In this document: piece after piece, positions 12,036 through 24,750 of the stretch | Layout: each line of letters opens with the position of its first letter | Position numbering within the stretch: position 1 is the stretch's first letter | NCBI GenBank assembly: GCA_004369045.1 | Contig: ML213503.1 | Coordinates: forward strand, 2,726,924 to 2,790,923 | Origin: Heliocybe sulcata | Lineage: Eukaryota > Basidiomycota > Agaricomycetes > Gloeophyllales > Gloeophyllaceae | Length of the DNA: 64,000 nt | Direction: 5' to 3' | Program-made: the position numbers and the translations under genes | The notes under the pieces: generated by a model | What the model saw: the letters and a program-made list of their open reading frames with translations, nothing else | Told to the model about the DNA's origin: nothing | Databases searched by the model: none

Positions 12036-15000
12036 ATGGCAAACATCGAAGACCAGTCGAAGGCGCTTTCGGAATCGGCTGAGACAGGAGCGCTCTTGCA
12101 AAATCGACCCGCGGAAGCCGTAGATCTCGCTACTGCAAATGCCTGGCCCACCGTGGTAGTGAACGGTGTGGTGGCGGAAGCTGGGTCTAACGGGGAGCAA
12201 CCTGAGAGGGAGGATCGGGATGTGGCAAAGCTCTCTGGTACGACGAGTGCCTCTGGTAATGCTGCGACTACTGTGTCGAATGGTGTCACTGGTACTGCCC
12301 ATGCAGCGGTCAACATGCTGCACCCCAAGAAATTCAGCCCAGTCAAGATCAACAAGAAGTTCTTCAAGAGTGCATCCCTGCCCGGATCTAACCAGACAAC
12401 ATCGACTGTGCTCTCGGCCAAAATGAGCTCTGCTACATGTATGTCCCTCTGATTCCATGTGGCTAATGTCGACCTTACACCTTGCACGCGATAGCGAGAC
12501 CGATACCTGAGGCTTCCAATTCCCACTCACGACTGGTGACAGCGAAGCTCACTTCTACCCCTCGGCCATCTTCTACCACTGGGCCAGGCTGGTCACGTCC
12601 ATCTTCCGCTGCTCCGAGTCCTTCGACACCCGGACCTCCCGCAAATGTAAATAAGCCGCCTTCGTTACCGGCAAATCCAGCTGTTCCCCATCTTCCTGTC
12701 GCTGGAAAGGTGATTCAACCTCAACCAAGAGCTTCTGCTACTGGTCCAAGTGCGACTGTGTTAATCCAGGAGACGCTCAGTGTTGCAACACGACCCGTTT
12801 GGGGAAACCTCAGAAATGGGCCACCAGCACCTCTGATGCCTGATGCGAGGGTACAGAACGACTTTCCAACTGCCGCTGAAGTGGCCCAAGGTGCGTTTCT
12901 GCTGACCAATAAATCTGTAATTACTGAAGTCTTCCAGTTCGGGCAGCTAAGTTGAGCGAGAGGAAGGTCGCTGCTGAGGAAGAGGCTGCGCATCAGCAAG
13001 CTTTGCAGGAGGAAGCCGATGCATTCCGAGGGGTTCACCTGAACCCAAACGTACATCATTGGGACGAGGTCTGTCTCTCGGACAAATAGCGTTCCCGTTC
13101 AGAGTATCGTTACTCATCCATTTGCAGATGGAAGAGGACGACGAGAACTTTTTGGGTGGCGTCATCGACTTCGGTGACGGCAGGCAGTACAATATACAAC
13201 CGAGCGACTCGTCCATTGGAGCTGTAGGATCATCCCAACCTCCCAAGGCTGTAGTGCGTGAAGAGGAGAGGCATATTGAACCTGGCATTGCTGTACCTGT
13301 CAGGAAAGAGGAGAGATTCGTGGATGACTTCGATAGGAGCTGGCCCCGCTCACGCCCGCCTGTGCTGTCGAATCAGTCGGATATCCCGCCTTCTAATCAT
13401 CCCCTCCGTTCGCCATTGGACTCGTCTCGAGTTCTGTTCAATGAACGTTCAAATAGATTGGAACCGTACTCCGGGCATCACCAAGTGCAGCGGCATGGAT
13501 CACCAAATCAGGTGCATCCATCTCTGTCTTCGAGAAGAAGTAGCCGTTCAGACCAGGTTACCTCCCCGATCGACTTGCACAGTGGTCGAGATCTGCCTCC
13601 CCATCACCATATGCAAAATGTCTCTCTACTCCAGAAGCCTGAGGCTGGCAGTTCACGATCGAGAGGCGCGCCAGGCGCTCCAGCGTTGTCACCAACGCTG
13701 GCCGCAGATCGATGGAGAGAGCCTGTCTTTTCTCGTGGCCCGCCGCCTCCGCCATCGATGGCTCGGACAATATCTCAGGGATCTAGCAGTGCCCGAGGGA
13801 AGGATCATTACAATCCTCCGGGTGTGCACGGAGAACGGCCGCGTGACTCTGCTTTCGAAGCCAGGCATAGACGGCTGTCTGCTTCGCACCCGCCTCCCTT
13901 GCCTTTGCCTGTTGCTTCTCCTACTCGGGAGGCTGCCAGACAGGTACCGCCTCACTTGGTGGACCAGCAGCTAAATGACAAGCTGCCTTCGCCGCAGCCA
14001 ATCTCTCCTGGACTACCGCCAGCGGTTCCTTTACCTGTAGCGGAGCTTCCTCTGGTAAGCGGTCCTTGATTCTCGGATTGCAGTTGTCTCAAGCCGATTT
14101 CCCTTAGCCTGAAGCGTCCTCCGTGGCCCCTGTAGTTATCGATGACGAGACAAGAAAGGCAGCTATGCACAGCGCTGCTGAGCGTGCTCGGCTACGGCGG
14201 CAGCAAGAAGAGGAAGAGAGGGAACGTGAACGGGAGCGAGCTCGTCGCAAGGCTGCAGAACTCGAAGAAAAGATGAAGGCTTTGGAGGCAGAGAAGATGC
14301 CGGCGAAGGTGAATGAGCCTAAGCAAGCATCAGTCAGCGTGAGTTTGAGATTTCAAGTTCTGGCCTGAGTACTTAGACAACATGCATTGTAGGAGCAAGA
14401 GGTCATACAAGTCATTGAGGCGGCTGTTCGCCCTACGGATGCACCAGGGGTTCCTGCTGAAATTGCTCATACCACTACTTATGCCAGCTCAGACAGAGCA
14501 GCGATACCGCCGACAGACCGTAGGCCTTCGTTCAATCGTCCTCCTTCCCAAAGAACAGTTTCGCAATCTGCTGTGCCACGACCCCCGGCATCAAGGAAAA
14601 CGTCATTCCAGGTCGGCAACACACCGGCTACTTCCAATGCTAGCGAGGTGGAGTCTTGGCGGACTAAGGCGACTCTAGTCATCGTCGAGGCGTCGGTTCC
14701 TAGAGCCGAACCTATCGCAGAATACGTGGCAGTTCAGCCCTCCGTCATACCTGCAGTGGAATCATTATCCGTGGCGCCAGACGAGCAGCTGGAAGAATTC
14801 GACTTCGCAGATCTTGGTAAATTAGTCGGGATAAGACGCAGTCCTGCGCCCCCGGATTCTAGTGCTGAGGATGCGACTGTGGAACATTCGTCACGCGTGC
14901 ATCCTTCTCGACCTGTCGCCAGCGACTTCTTCGAGTCGCCATCTCATGCAAAAACAGAGGAATCTTCGTGGAGACGCAAGCAGGAACCGGTGCCGGAGCC

Positions 15001-17425
15001 CGTGCCTTCAACGTCAACGAAGGTCCCTCCGTCAGAAGCCCTAGGAAGCACCTCAGACAACCGACCTGAACCCTACAGCGATGTTGCGACTGCGCAGACT
15101 ACGAGCTCTTCCGCGTCCGTCACTGCAGCGTTACCGACGTCTCCGAGACAACATGCCGTGAGGGTGGAACAAGCCCATGTCTTGTCACATTCGGTGCATT
15201 CTCAAGCCAGTGCGCCGTCTCACGCACCGCGCTCGCCACGGTTTAAGGAGGCGTCGATGTCAACCTTGGACGACACTATGTCTCGGATTAAGGGGGTCTT
15301 GGCTGACATGCACGTCCACGATCATGATGCGAGACCTGAGGATCTTAATCTGCCGAGGACGCAAGGGAAGCCAAAGGTCGCGTTCAGTATCGCCCCACCA
15401 GAGCCACTACCAAAGCCTAAATTCATTCCTCCTGCTTTGCGACCAAAGCCTCCTTCAGTATCTGAGCTTCCGACACCTGATGAAGTCTTCGATGCGACAG
15501 GCGTCGAGCCACCTAGGTCTCCCAAGCCTGCATGGAACACCTTCGTTGTGCGCTTGCCGAAACAGTCTCGTCCAGTGGAGCCTTTACCCAAGTGGCGAAT
15601 GTCCCAGTTCGGAAATAAGCCCCATCAGATACGGTGGGATATACTTTCTTGGAATCCTCCTGTCGAGGGCATGAATCGACGTCTTCTATCTGTTGATGCT
15701 ATCTTATTCCCTGTGTACCCTAAAGGGAAGCCAAGGTATCGTGTCCTGTTACCGAGAATGAGACCTGCGGGTACTGGCCCAGGTTCCGAAGGTCCTACAG
15801 TCAGTCTACCCTCAACATCAGTGTCTAAAGCGAGCGCAGGCCCTGCGCTCAGTGTTGGCGCATTTGGTCGGCCAAGGGGTGCTGACTCAGTAATGTCTTG
15901 GCGTCAAGCACCCCGGATGTCTACAGAGCAGTACGCAATGGAGAGCACTCGATCTGATTCGAATCTCGAGACAGTCAGTCGTTCGCCACCACCCGAGACG
16001 CCGCTAGCATTGCCTCCGAGCGGCCCCACTGACGTGATCCAGGATGCCGCTCCTGAAGCGCAGGAATCGCGGTCGAAGTCCCAACCAAAAATGCCTTCCG
16101 GCTCCGGCGTCGCCTTCTACAAAGATGCTCGAGTCAATATAGCTTCCGCGGATGTCAAGCCCAGCGTGAATTTCACCGTCACAAGTGAGCTGGAGGAAGC
16201 AGAGTCAGTACCATCATTCAGGGGTCAACGAGGCCTCGATGGTGCTGTAGAGCAGACTAGCGCAGCATCAGCGGACTTGCCTTCATCATCTGTGAAGTCT
16301 CCACCCCTCGTAAACGGGCTCAAGACTCACCCGCCGAAGGCAGAACGGCCTGTTCCTGATCATATGCAAGCCAAATCTCCTAGAAACGTTCAAGATGAAG
16401 CGGTAAGTTTGTTCTCTGATTGAATTGAATGGGAAACGAATCATTTGCTTCTGCTGCAGGGTTCGAAGACAGACGGCACGTCCACATCCGCACACACCGA
16501 CTCGCCATGGGGCACGTCATCTTTGATGCTCTCTGTTAAAGATACACCAGCACGCGGGCCTGATCCGGAACATCTGAAAGCTGTGTGGTCTCAGGCATCG
16601 GATAAGGCGCATCTACCTTCCTTCAATTCACTTGAAGGCATTGGGGATGACTTGACCGCTTTGCCCTTCACCGTAGCGGAGGTTAAGTCGGAGTACGGGG
16701 AGACACCCCCACCCACTGCTCCTGGCATGTCTTCTAGGATGTCAATACAGGATGTCACACGAGCCTTCCAGCAAGTCCCGTCATCATCTTCTAGTAGTTC
16801 AACTCAGCGGATGCCTTTATCACCACCTACTACTTTCTCTGCTCCACGTCCGATGCCCTTGCCGTATCCGCCTCCACCGCATTCCGGTATGCGACCAGCA
16901 TATGCGACATATCCCTCGCCAATGCTCAGTTCTCCCAGTCCTACAGTCGTCTATCCGACCCACATGGCACCTAGCCCAGTTCCTGGCCGCATGCCTGTGA
17001 ATGGACATGCCCCTCAATACAGTCAGGTATGGGTACCAGTTCCCGCACCCCCAGGTGGAATGATGCGCGCGGTGCCGTATGGGTCCCCCATGATGGCGTA
17101 TCCTTCGCCGATAAGTGCGACACCGCTGTATCCACCACCGGGTCCGCCGATGCCCATACAGAGTCCTTCCGGACCGCAACCAAACGGGCCTTCAAATCGT
17201 TCAGGCGGAGTGGCAATGATGAGCCCTGTCATGTCCCATGGCACACCCGCAAACCCTATGTACTCCGGCAGTCCTGTCATGGTCCACGCATCCCACCTAC
17301 CGGTACCGTCATCCTACCCTTCGCATAACCAGCAAAGGCCGCCGTACGACAATGCCCCCCGTCCCACAGGTCATCAACCAACTGCATATGCCTCCCCACC
17401 AGCTTTTGCACGATCAGCATGGTAA
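12036..17425 (+). CDS. large disordered Pro/Ser-rich protein, PRRC2/BAT2-like layout
   Basis: Exons 12036-12438, 12495-12890, 12938-13068, 13128-14054, 14108-14338, 14393-16402 and 16460-17425 give 5,064 nt and 1,687 residues. Nearly all of it is low complexity. Islands of likely constraint: HPKKFSPVKINKKFFK near residue 95; a block near 140-170 with LVTAKLTSTP then TGPGWSRPSS; WGNLR and DFPTAAEVAQ around 230-265; HHWDE and IDFGDGRQYNI at about 305-330; an Arg/Glu coiled coil at about 630-685; two Trp-bearing segments (PAWNTFVVRLPK, IRWDILSWNPPVEGMNRRLL) near 1075-1125; and a Pro/Tyr/Met-rich C-terminus from about 1490. Order and composition resemble animal PRRC2 proteins (RNA and stress-granule associated). 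I infer that link from layout only. The acceptor of intron 2 could be 12937 or, 9 nt later, 12946. Confidence 0.75.
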
Positions 17426-17609
17426 ATAACTCGCTTTGCATCTTATTGCTCTGTTGTTGTCCTCGCACGCACTGTTTTCTACAGTATCTTCTGTTATTCC
17501 ATCCACAATAATTTAAGAATACCAGCAATCCCATGAGTTCTCCAGATTCCAGACTATGTCATTATATGCCTAGGCTATTACGAACAAGAGTATGGAGGTA
17601 CGTCTAGAT

Positions 17610-19193
17610 CTAGTGAGCCAACTGGACCGCCTGCTCGGCGGCATCATCCAGCGCATCGTATGCATAAATCTTCAGACCAGATTGCCGGATCATCCTACAG
17701 CAGCAGGGAGAACGTGAGCACAGGAGGGAGCTACACGGTGGGGGACGTACTCTTTCGCCTCAGCTTCCTTCGTGCCCTTAAGACGGACAATCAGGGGAAT
17801 TTTGAGGGCAAGTTCCTTGCTCGCGTTAATAACACCTTCTGCAATGTAGTCGCATCGCATGATACCACCGAAAATGTTGATGAAGATGCTCTTGACCTTA
17901 GGATCAGCGACGAGCAGTTCGAAGGCCTTCTTGACAGTCTCGGGGGTGGCTCCTCTGGAGATATACACATTAGACATACAGGACCTTGCCACCGAGACTA
18001 TTGCTTACCCTCCGACATCCAAGAAGTTAGCGGGGTTGCCACCGTGTAACGAAAGAACGTCCATGGTAGCCATGGCCAGGCCAGCACCATTTACCAAACA
18101 CCCGACACTGCCATCGAGCTTGATGAAGTTGAGGTTGGCTTTCTGTGCTTCGACCTCGGAGGGCTCTTCCTGAGAAATGTCACGGAGGGCAAAGACATCA
18201 GTCTGACGGAACTCGGCATTGTCATCGAAGCCGAACTTGGCGTCCATGCTGATTGAATTTTCAGCATCCCAGTTTCGTGAACGAACGGAAACTGAAGTTC
18301 ACCAGAGAACGTGACCGTCGGTCGTCTCAGCCATCGGATTAATCTCAATCTGGGTCGCATCCTTGTCCTTGAAGATCTTGTACAGGTTGATGAAAATATC
18401 CGCAGCCTCCTGCTTCGTCTGGTCGTCCTTGAAACCAAGCTTGTTCGCGAGGTCGAGGGCAGTGGCCTTGTCCAGACCCTTGTCGAAGGGGATAGGTGTC
18501 GTGATGATCGCATTGGGGTCTTTTGCGGCGACTTCCTCAATGTTCATACCACCCTGTGCGGACGCGACGAGGACGGGTCCCCCCGTTCCGCGGTCATTCA
18601 GGACGGCGACATAGTATTCGTGCGCGGGGTCGCGGCGCTCGGCCAGCATGACAGCATTGCATATGCGACCGCCTGCGCCTGTTTGCTTCGTGATCAGCTT
18701 TGCGCCGAGCATCTTGCTGGCGTAGTCTTTGGCCTGATCAGGGCTAGCAGCATGGGGATGTTAGGGCAAGAATTCGGAGCTGCAAGAGCTGTACGCAACA
18801 CACCTCTCTACCATATGTACACCTCCCTGGAGCCCATTATCGAACTTGCCCTTTCCGCGTCCACCAGCGAGAACCTGCGCCTTGATGACTAGCTTATCGG
18901 AGCCAAAGCCTTTGGCAACATTGTACGTCTCTTCCGGGGACTTTGCCGCGACGCTCTTTGGCGTCGGAATACCATACTATCATGTGCCGCCTTAGCAGTT
19001 TATATCGTGGAGATTGTGCGGGCACGTACAGAGTTAAGAAGGTTGACAGACTGATACTCGTGTATGGACAGGAAACGCTTCTGACCCGCAGATGCAGCCT
19101 AGATCACGCGTCGTGTCAGGTCCGGCCGACGATTACGACAAGAACGATACTTGCGCGAGCTACAGTGCCCGCTTTCCGCAGCGACGCAAGCAT
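17610..19193 (-). CDS. LSC2: succinyl-CoA ligase beta subunit, mitochondrial
   Basis: TCA-cycle enzyme, ATP-grasp beta subunit; couples succinyl-CoA cleavage to nucleotide triphosphate synthesis in the mitochondrial matrix. Exons in transcript order after the first: 19030-19098, 18804-18976, 18303-18743, 18009-18248, 17751-17954 and 17610-17694 (1,212 nt). Family motifs are SIHEYQS at the mature N-terminus, [64 protein letters not shown], and [14 protein letters not shown]. The start at 19193 ([15 protein letters not shown]) looks like a presequence, but the donor closing exon 1 is uncertain: the best-looking GT site is in the wrong phase, and in-phase candidates at about 19163, 19145 or 19136 are weak. 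The length should be about 415-420 residues. Confidence 0.93.
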
Positions 19194-19702
19194 AACGAAG
19201 GGTGTCTAGGAGGGAGTTGCCAGCAGGACTGGTGCTGTATATGCTGTATCGTATAAGGACCCGGGAGGGCAGCCCGCTGGGTAAGCGTGTGATTTCCGCT
19301 CGTAAGCAGGCAGATGATTTCGCAGAGACTTAGTCGCGTTTACACGTTGACCAGAACGACGACGACGGTTGGCGGCGCGCAAACCTATCTTCCTGTCTCT
19401 CACCAGCCTGCTCCCATGGGACTTGGCTAGGCACAGTTCTGGCAGAGAGACGCTTTCTCACCTTGAGTTCGGGCTGCTTACTACTGTCCTTGAGTCGTCC
19501 GAAATTTGGTAGAGGAACATCCATAATGTCTATTTCGTCCGTGCTGCATCCACGTGTATAAGTACCTGCTGTAAGACCTAATGATATGCCTTGCCATGCG
19601 CTGAATGAATGCAGCTCGTGGGACTACTCGGGACACTGGAGAAGGACACCGACGCGCTGGGCAGTTTGCTCCACGCTACATTCTCTGCTTTACACCGCCA
19701 AG
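19194..19702. promoter_or_regulatory. divergent promoter region, LSC2 / DinB-like gene, with an overlapping upstream ORF
   Basis: About 510 bp between the divergent starts of LSC2 (minus) and the DinB-like gene (plus). It contains a 33-codon open frame at 19609-19710 (+), starting MQLVGLLGTLEKDTDALGSL, whose stop overlaps the DinB-like start codon by 8 nt. If it lies in the transcript leader it should lower translation of the main frame. On the minus strand an open frame from 19524 starts MDVPLPNFGRLKDSSKQ but leads nowhere I can support. Confidence 0.45.
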
Positions 19703-20535
19703 ATGCCTGACACGGTCGGACAGTCCTCGAAAGCTGAAGCTGGCCTGAACGAAGGAGAATTTCCTCACACTGACGAGCAGACGTCCCTACAGCAGCTTCT
19801 GACCGTCTCTACAACTGTCCTGTCGCAGGCTGTCGACCTGGTGGAGAATATTTTGACTTCTGACGATCAGCTCACGGTGTCTTCGCAATATCTGCCGGGT
19901 TCCACGATCGGTGCGTCCTATTCTAATACCAGATAGTATTTTATTAACTTCTCGTATAACAGGCAAGCATCTTCGTCATGCCCGTGATCACTTTATCATC
20001 TTACTAGACTCCATATCCGGACAACCGCCGTACATCTTCAACTACGATGTTCGACTAAGAAACACGCCTATGGAGACGAGCTTGCAATCTGCGCGAGAAC
20101 AGTTACTGCAGACCATCACGCAGTTGGAGGCGGTCGTACCCAAGGCTCGCCTCGATGAGCCCATGACCCTAAATGCTGTAACACCCTTCCCTCAGGTGTT
20201 GCAGACGACATTTGGCAGAGAGGTGTGTATCGTCAGTTGTCAGCTGTATGGCAGAGCACTCATGCAAGTTGCAGCTGTGGTTCGGTGCTCTGCACGCCGT
20301 TCACCATTGGTCGATGGTATGTAACGTTTTTTCTGAGTTTCTGAGATGAGCTGAGTTCCCGTTTAGATCCGAGTAATAGCAGGAGAACAGGTATGTCTGC
20401 GACAGCTGTACTGCTTAAACTGAGCGACTGACACACGTGGAAAAGAGTATCCAACTGGAGGATTCATTTGGCTTTGCACCGTCAACGCTGGTTCACAAGG
20501 GGAGCGACGCCCCTTTAGGGAGGGCAAAGTTCTGA
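19703..20535 (+). CDS. DinB-like (four-helix, putative metal-binding) protein
   Basis: Uncharacterised fungal relative of the DinB/YfiT superfamily, whose members are four-helix bundles carrying a divalent metal on conserved His residues. Exons 19703-19910, 19963-20222, 20275-20316, 20367-20390 and 20446-20535 give 624 nt and 207 residues. The first His cluster is GKHLRHARDHF (helix 2); the second is ELWFGALHAVHHWSMI, followed by RVIAGEQ and DSFGFAPSTL. The spacing matches DinB proteins, but no substrate is known. Exons 3 and 4 are only 42 and 24 nt. An in-frame ATG at 19586 would extend the protein by 39 residues; I prefer 19703 because the extension is unlike a conserved N-terminus. Confidence 0.8.
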
Positions 20536-20829
20536 GGTTCTGAGGAAACGGAACGTCTCTCTTGTGTTCCTTATATGTTCTGTGTACTCTTTCTAGCATA
20601 GCACGGACTAAATCCATCCCTTCCTTGTCTGTCTGTGTAGCAAGACAACTGCAGAATGCGAGATAGACTGGCGTTCAATATATATGACGCACATTGTTAG
20701 GATCGAAAGGCTTTGCCAAATAAACGCCCATAGCCACAACATCGAAGTTCGGATCGGGGCACATGGCTGAAATACTTCTCAGCCACACCGGCGCTACCGT
20801 GTTCCAGTACTGCTCTCCTGCATAGCAGT

Positions 20830-23092
20830 ATGTCAGAGAAGTGGAGTCCCGTACAGGATGATACGCAGAAGAAGCGCGTGGTATGTGTCGGTTTCTCATT
20901 TTTACGGAGGCAGGAGGAAGGCGGGAAAGGGCATGGGATGTGTGGCTGATTCAGACTGCAGTGTTATTTCTTCGACTCGGATATTGGAGGCTTTCATTAT
21001 GGACCGGGCCATCCGTGAGTACCGATGAGCGTGCTGTGTTTAATATGCTTATGGAAATTATAGGATGAAACCGACACGTATACGGATGTGTCACTCGTTG
21101 GTCATGAACTATGGGCTCTACAAGAGGATGGAGATATTCGTATGTCGAGTTCTATGTTAACAACCTCCTAAGCTGGAAGTCATGACCATTGCACGTCTAT
21201 AGCGCGCCAAACCCGCCACGAAACGGGAGATGACGCAGTTTCATTCGGACGAATACATCGACTTCTTGAGCCGGATCACGCCCAGCAACATGGGATCATA
21301 CGTCAAGGAGCAGTACAAATGTGCGTGATCTGAGTCCTACTAGGATGCCCATATATTGGTTTACACCACTCACGTGTATGGAACAATTCATTAGATAACG
21401 TCGGAGACGACTGTCCTGTTTTCGATGGCATGTTCGAGTATTGTTCAATATCCGCTGGTGGTTCAATGGGTACGTCTCTTGACCTTTGTCATGGTCACAT
21501 CTGCTTTCAGTACTTATACATGCAAACCTAGAGGGCGCTGCTCGGCTAAGTCGAGACAAGTGCGATATTGCCATCAACTGGGCAGGCGGTCTCCACCATG
21601 CAAAAAAGAATGAAGCCAGTGGCTTCTGCTATGTAAATGGTGACTATTACACTAGTATTCTATCGGTTCTACACTGAACATCCAACTCCCAGATATTGTG
21701 CTAGGCATTCTAGAACTGCTACGGTATGACATAATGCAGTCGAGCGTCCTCAGTGGTGCTCAACCTATACAGATACCACTCTCGCGTCCTTTACATCGAT
21801 ATTGACGTGCATCATGGAGATGGCGTAGAGGAAGCGTTCTATACCACTGATCGGGTTATGACGTGCAGTTTTCACAAGTACGGGGAGTATTTCCCTGGGA
21901 CGGGTGAATTACGCGTGCGTCCTCATTATTTTGAGGATACGGAACGGTCGTGCTGACACTGACTCAGGATGTAGGTATCGGCAAAGGGAAACACTACGCC
22001 CTGAATTTCCCGATGCGAGATGGTATCACGGATGAGACGTACAAAAGCGTATTTGAACCAGTACGCTTTCTCCCTTGCCACGACTCGCTCCTTCCAATAC
22101 TGACAGATTTATCGCAGGTCATTCGTCAAGTCATGGAGACATACGACCCGTCAGCAGTCGTGCTCCAATGCGGTACAGACTCGTTATCCGGAGACAAGCT
22201 CGGGTGCTTTAACCTGTCAATGCGAGGTCATGCGAACTGTGTCAAGTTCGTGAAGTCGTTTAATAAGCCACTCCTGATGGTCGGCGGAGGCGGATATACG
22301 ATGCGGAATGTGAGCCGTGCTTGGGCGTTTGAGACGGGATTGGCGACTGGCGTGGAGCTGACGCCATGTGAGTACTTCCGTATCCCACTCTGCTGATGGG
22401 AACCTGGCTCACTGCAGGATGTATACAGCAATACCGATGAATGAGTATTACGAGTATTTTGGTCCCACGTATGAGCTTGATGTGAAGCCGTCAAATATGG
22501 AAGACATGAACACGCCACGATACCTCGAGAGGGTCAGAAACCTCCTCTCGGACAACCTGAGACGGCAGGGTGGCCCTCCCAGCGTACAGATGCAGGGTGC
22601 GTTACAAACATACTGCCCAGCAGTCAACTCCTGAGATTCCCTGCAGACATCCCCCGGACGCCGATGGACACCCACATGGACGACCTGAACGCCGAAGACG
22701 ACCTCATCCCGCCAGACGAGCGCCGGCACCAGCGCCTCCTCGATGCGCGGCGTCAAGCCGACGGCGAACTGTCCGATTCGGATGACGAGGGTGAAGGCGG
22801 GAGGAGAGACCACAGGTCGCATGCGGAGCGAGGCAGTCCGAGCGGCTCGCCCACAGGATCAGGGCGGAAGTTCAAGGGCGTCATGGGCATCAATCTGAGC
22901 TCAGCGGCGGGGTCTGCGTCGCATGGTGCTGGCCCAAGTGGGCACACGACGGTGCCGCCTCTGATGGAGGATGCGATGGACGTGGATCCGCCCGTGCAGG
23001 AGAGTGCGGCTGCGTCGACTGTGGAGAACGGGAATGGGGCACCGAACACGAATGGGAATGGGGTGCCGCCAGAGGAAGGGGCGACTTCATAA
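20830..23092 (+). CDS. RPD3: class I histone deacetylase, Rpd3 type
   Basis: Zinc-dependent lysine deacetylase, catalytic subunit of Sin3/Rpd3 corepressor complexes in the nucleus. Twelve exons: 20830-20880, 20962-21014, 21064-21139, 21203-21320, 21395-21469, 21532-21639, 21693-21723, 21773-21914, 21968-22060, 22118-22367, 22429-22596 and 22647-23092 (1,611 nt, 536 residues). Seen motifs: [20 protein letters not shown]; the His pair in AGGLHHAKK; zinc ligands in [45 protein letters not shown] with the catalytic Tyr; and EYYEYFGP. The C-terminal tail has an acidic, probably phosphorylated [12 protein letters not shown], as in HDAC1, then a long Ser/Gly/Pro region. At intron 10 the nearest AG after the donor breaks the frame; the acceptor ending at 22428 restores [13 protein letters not shown]. 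Confidence 0.96.
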
Positions 23093-23319
23093 TGGCCCGC
23101 TTTTGTTTTGTGTTATTGCTTTTGACTTGTGCTATGAGGATGGAGTCTGTAAATAGTTTTGTGTACAGTGATTGACGCTGCTGAATCTGTTGCAAGCCCA
23201 ATCCGCGCTGATACGTGATCGGTGTGACCGGGAACGTGACTCAACGCGCTAATTACCGCACTGGTCCGCTCGGTACTCGCACTTACACTTGTACTACCAC
23301 CACCGAGTACTGTACCAGG

Positions 23320-24499
23320 ATGGCTGAGGCTTCTTCAAGCACCCGATTCACGACACCACCCCGCGGGGAAGGGTCTGCCTCTGTCTTGCCTCTTACGCCG
23401 GAACATGTGAAACGAATAGAGATCAATAGGATGCTTGGTATGTATGTGGCCTTCGTTGTTTACCCTGAGTGAGGCTGACTCGATCCTCAGCAAAGGCTAA
23501 GCAGCGGGAGAGGGAACAAGACGCCTCGTCATCCTCTATACCCAATGCAAACAACAAACGACCGTTGGACGTTGTGCCTGCTACGTCCAATTCACCCACC
23601 GCTCCGCAGTCTGCGCAGAGGCCTCTGCAGCGGGACTCAAGGCTTGGGAAGTATTTCGAGTATGATTTATCAAAGATGGCGAATTCGAAGGGTGGATTCT
23701 TGATTGAGGATGGCAAGGAGGTGGATGAGGAGCAGAGGAGGAAGGAGAGGGAGCGGGAGAGGCAGAGAGCGCACCAGAATCTTGATCCTCGTGCGTCCTC
23801 ACCTATATATGTTCGCTTTACTGGGTTTCTCTAACAGAACCCCTCAGCTATTTTCCTCGATCCGAAACTTAACCCGAAATGCAAAGAGTGCAACTCGATT
23901 GATATCGACCACACGTTCAAGAAGATATTCGGCTGCATCGTTTGCAATAAATGCAAGAATGACAAGCCGGAGAAGTATAGTTTACTGACAAAGACGGAGT
24001 GTAAGGAGGTGAGTAGCCTCGAACATGCATCTCATTCGCCGGGTATTGATTCAATGCCTGCAGGATTATCTTCTGACAGATGGTGAGGGTGATCCTTGTT
24101 ACCACTAATCCGGTGGCTCATTGTCCTCATCTAGCGGAACTCCGAGACCAAGAGCTCCTACCGCACTTACTAAAAGCAAATCCCCACAAATCGACGTACG
24201 CGAACATGATGCTCTTCCTCCGGTGTCAGGTCGAAGAATTTGCATGGAACAAGTGGGGGTCACCGGAGGCTCTCGACGAGGAATGGGAACGTAGAGAGAC
24301 TGAGAAGAAGAAAAAGAAGAACAAGAAATTCGAGCAGGGTTTGAAGGAGCTGAGGCGTCGGACAAGGGAGGGCGTGTGGCAGAAACGCAAGGACGCGGAG
24401 CACAGGCATGTATTCGGCGTTGTCGAGAAAGGGGACGATGGAGCAGGCAAGCAGGTCTGCCATGAATGTGGGTTTACGATAGAGGTCGAGGAATTTTAG
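23320..24499 (+). CDS. RAD14: DNA repair protein Rad14/XPA
   Basis: Damage-verification scaffold of nucleotide excision repair. Exons 23320-23437, 23491-23790, 23848-24008, 24064-24082 and 24135-24499 give 963 nt and 320 residues. The XPA core is clear: the zinc finger CKEC...CIVCNKC (C-x2-C-x17-C-x2-C) following [19 protein letters not shown], then [18 protein letters not shown], then [20 protein letters not shown] and [19 protein letters not shown] basic helix and HVFGVVE close the protein. The N-terminus carries [13 protein letters not shown]. Exon 4 is only 19 nt and encodes DYLLTD. An ATG at 23215 is in frame in the same open frame, but 23320 fits the usual N-terminal length. Confidence 0.95.
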
Positions 24500-24750
24500 A
24501 TAGATTATTCTGCCATCGCTAAGTGTGGCGAGTGAAAGCAAGGCACGAATGTACGATCGGCTGCCGGTAAACGGGTATCACATTTACCGGTTACTACTGC
24601 CGCACCAGCCACAATATTGCGGGAGGCGTCTTCCGTCCGGCGTGCAATACTTGTTAAGCCGGACATTATATGCGATCCATGTCCTTGCGCAATACCACCC
24701 TCGACCCTCACTGATATCTGTCTTGTGCTGACCCACTACCGCAACCCGAC

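Noticed and set aside
19330-19524. Minus-strand frame starting MDVPLPNFGRLKDSSKQ, reminiscent of the N-terminus of small Tim proteins (Tim8)
   Set aside because: The twin CX3C motif expected of Tim8 is not found in any frame before the LSC2 start, so no gene can be built.
22368-22417. First AG (22417) as acceptor for intron 10 of RPD3
   Set aside because: It breaks the frame. The acceptor ending at 22428 keeps phase and gives the conserved [10 protein letters not shown].
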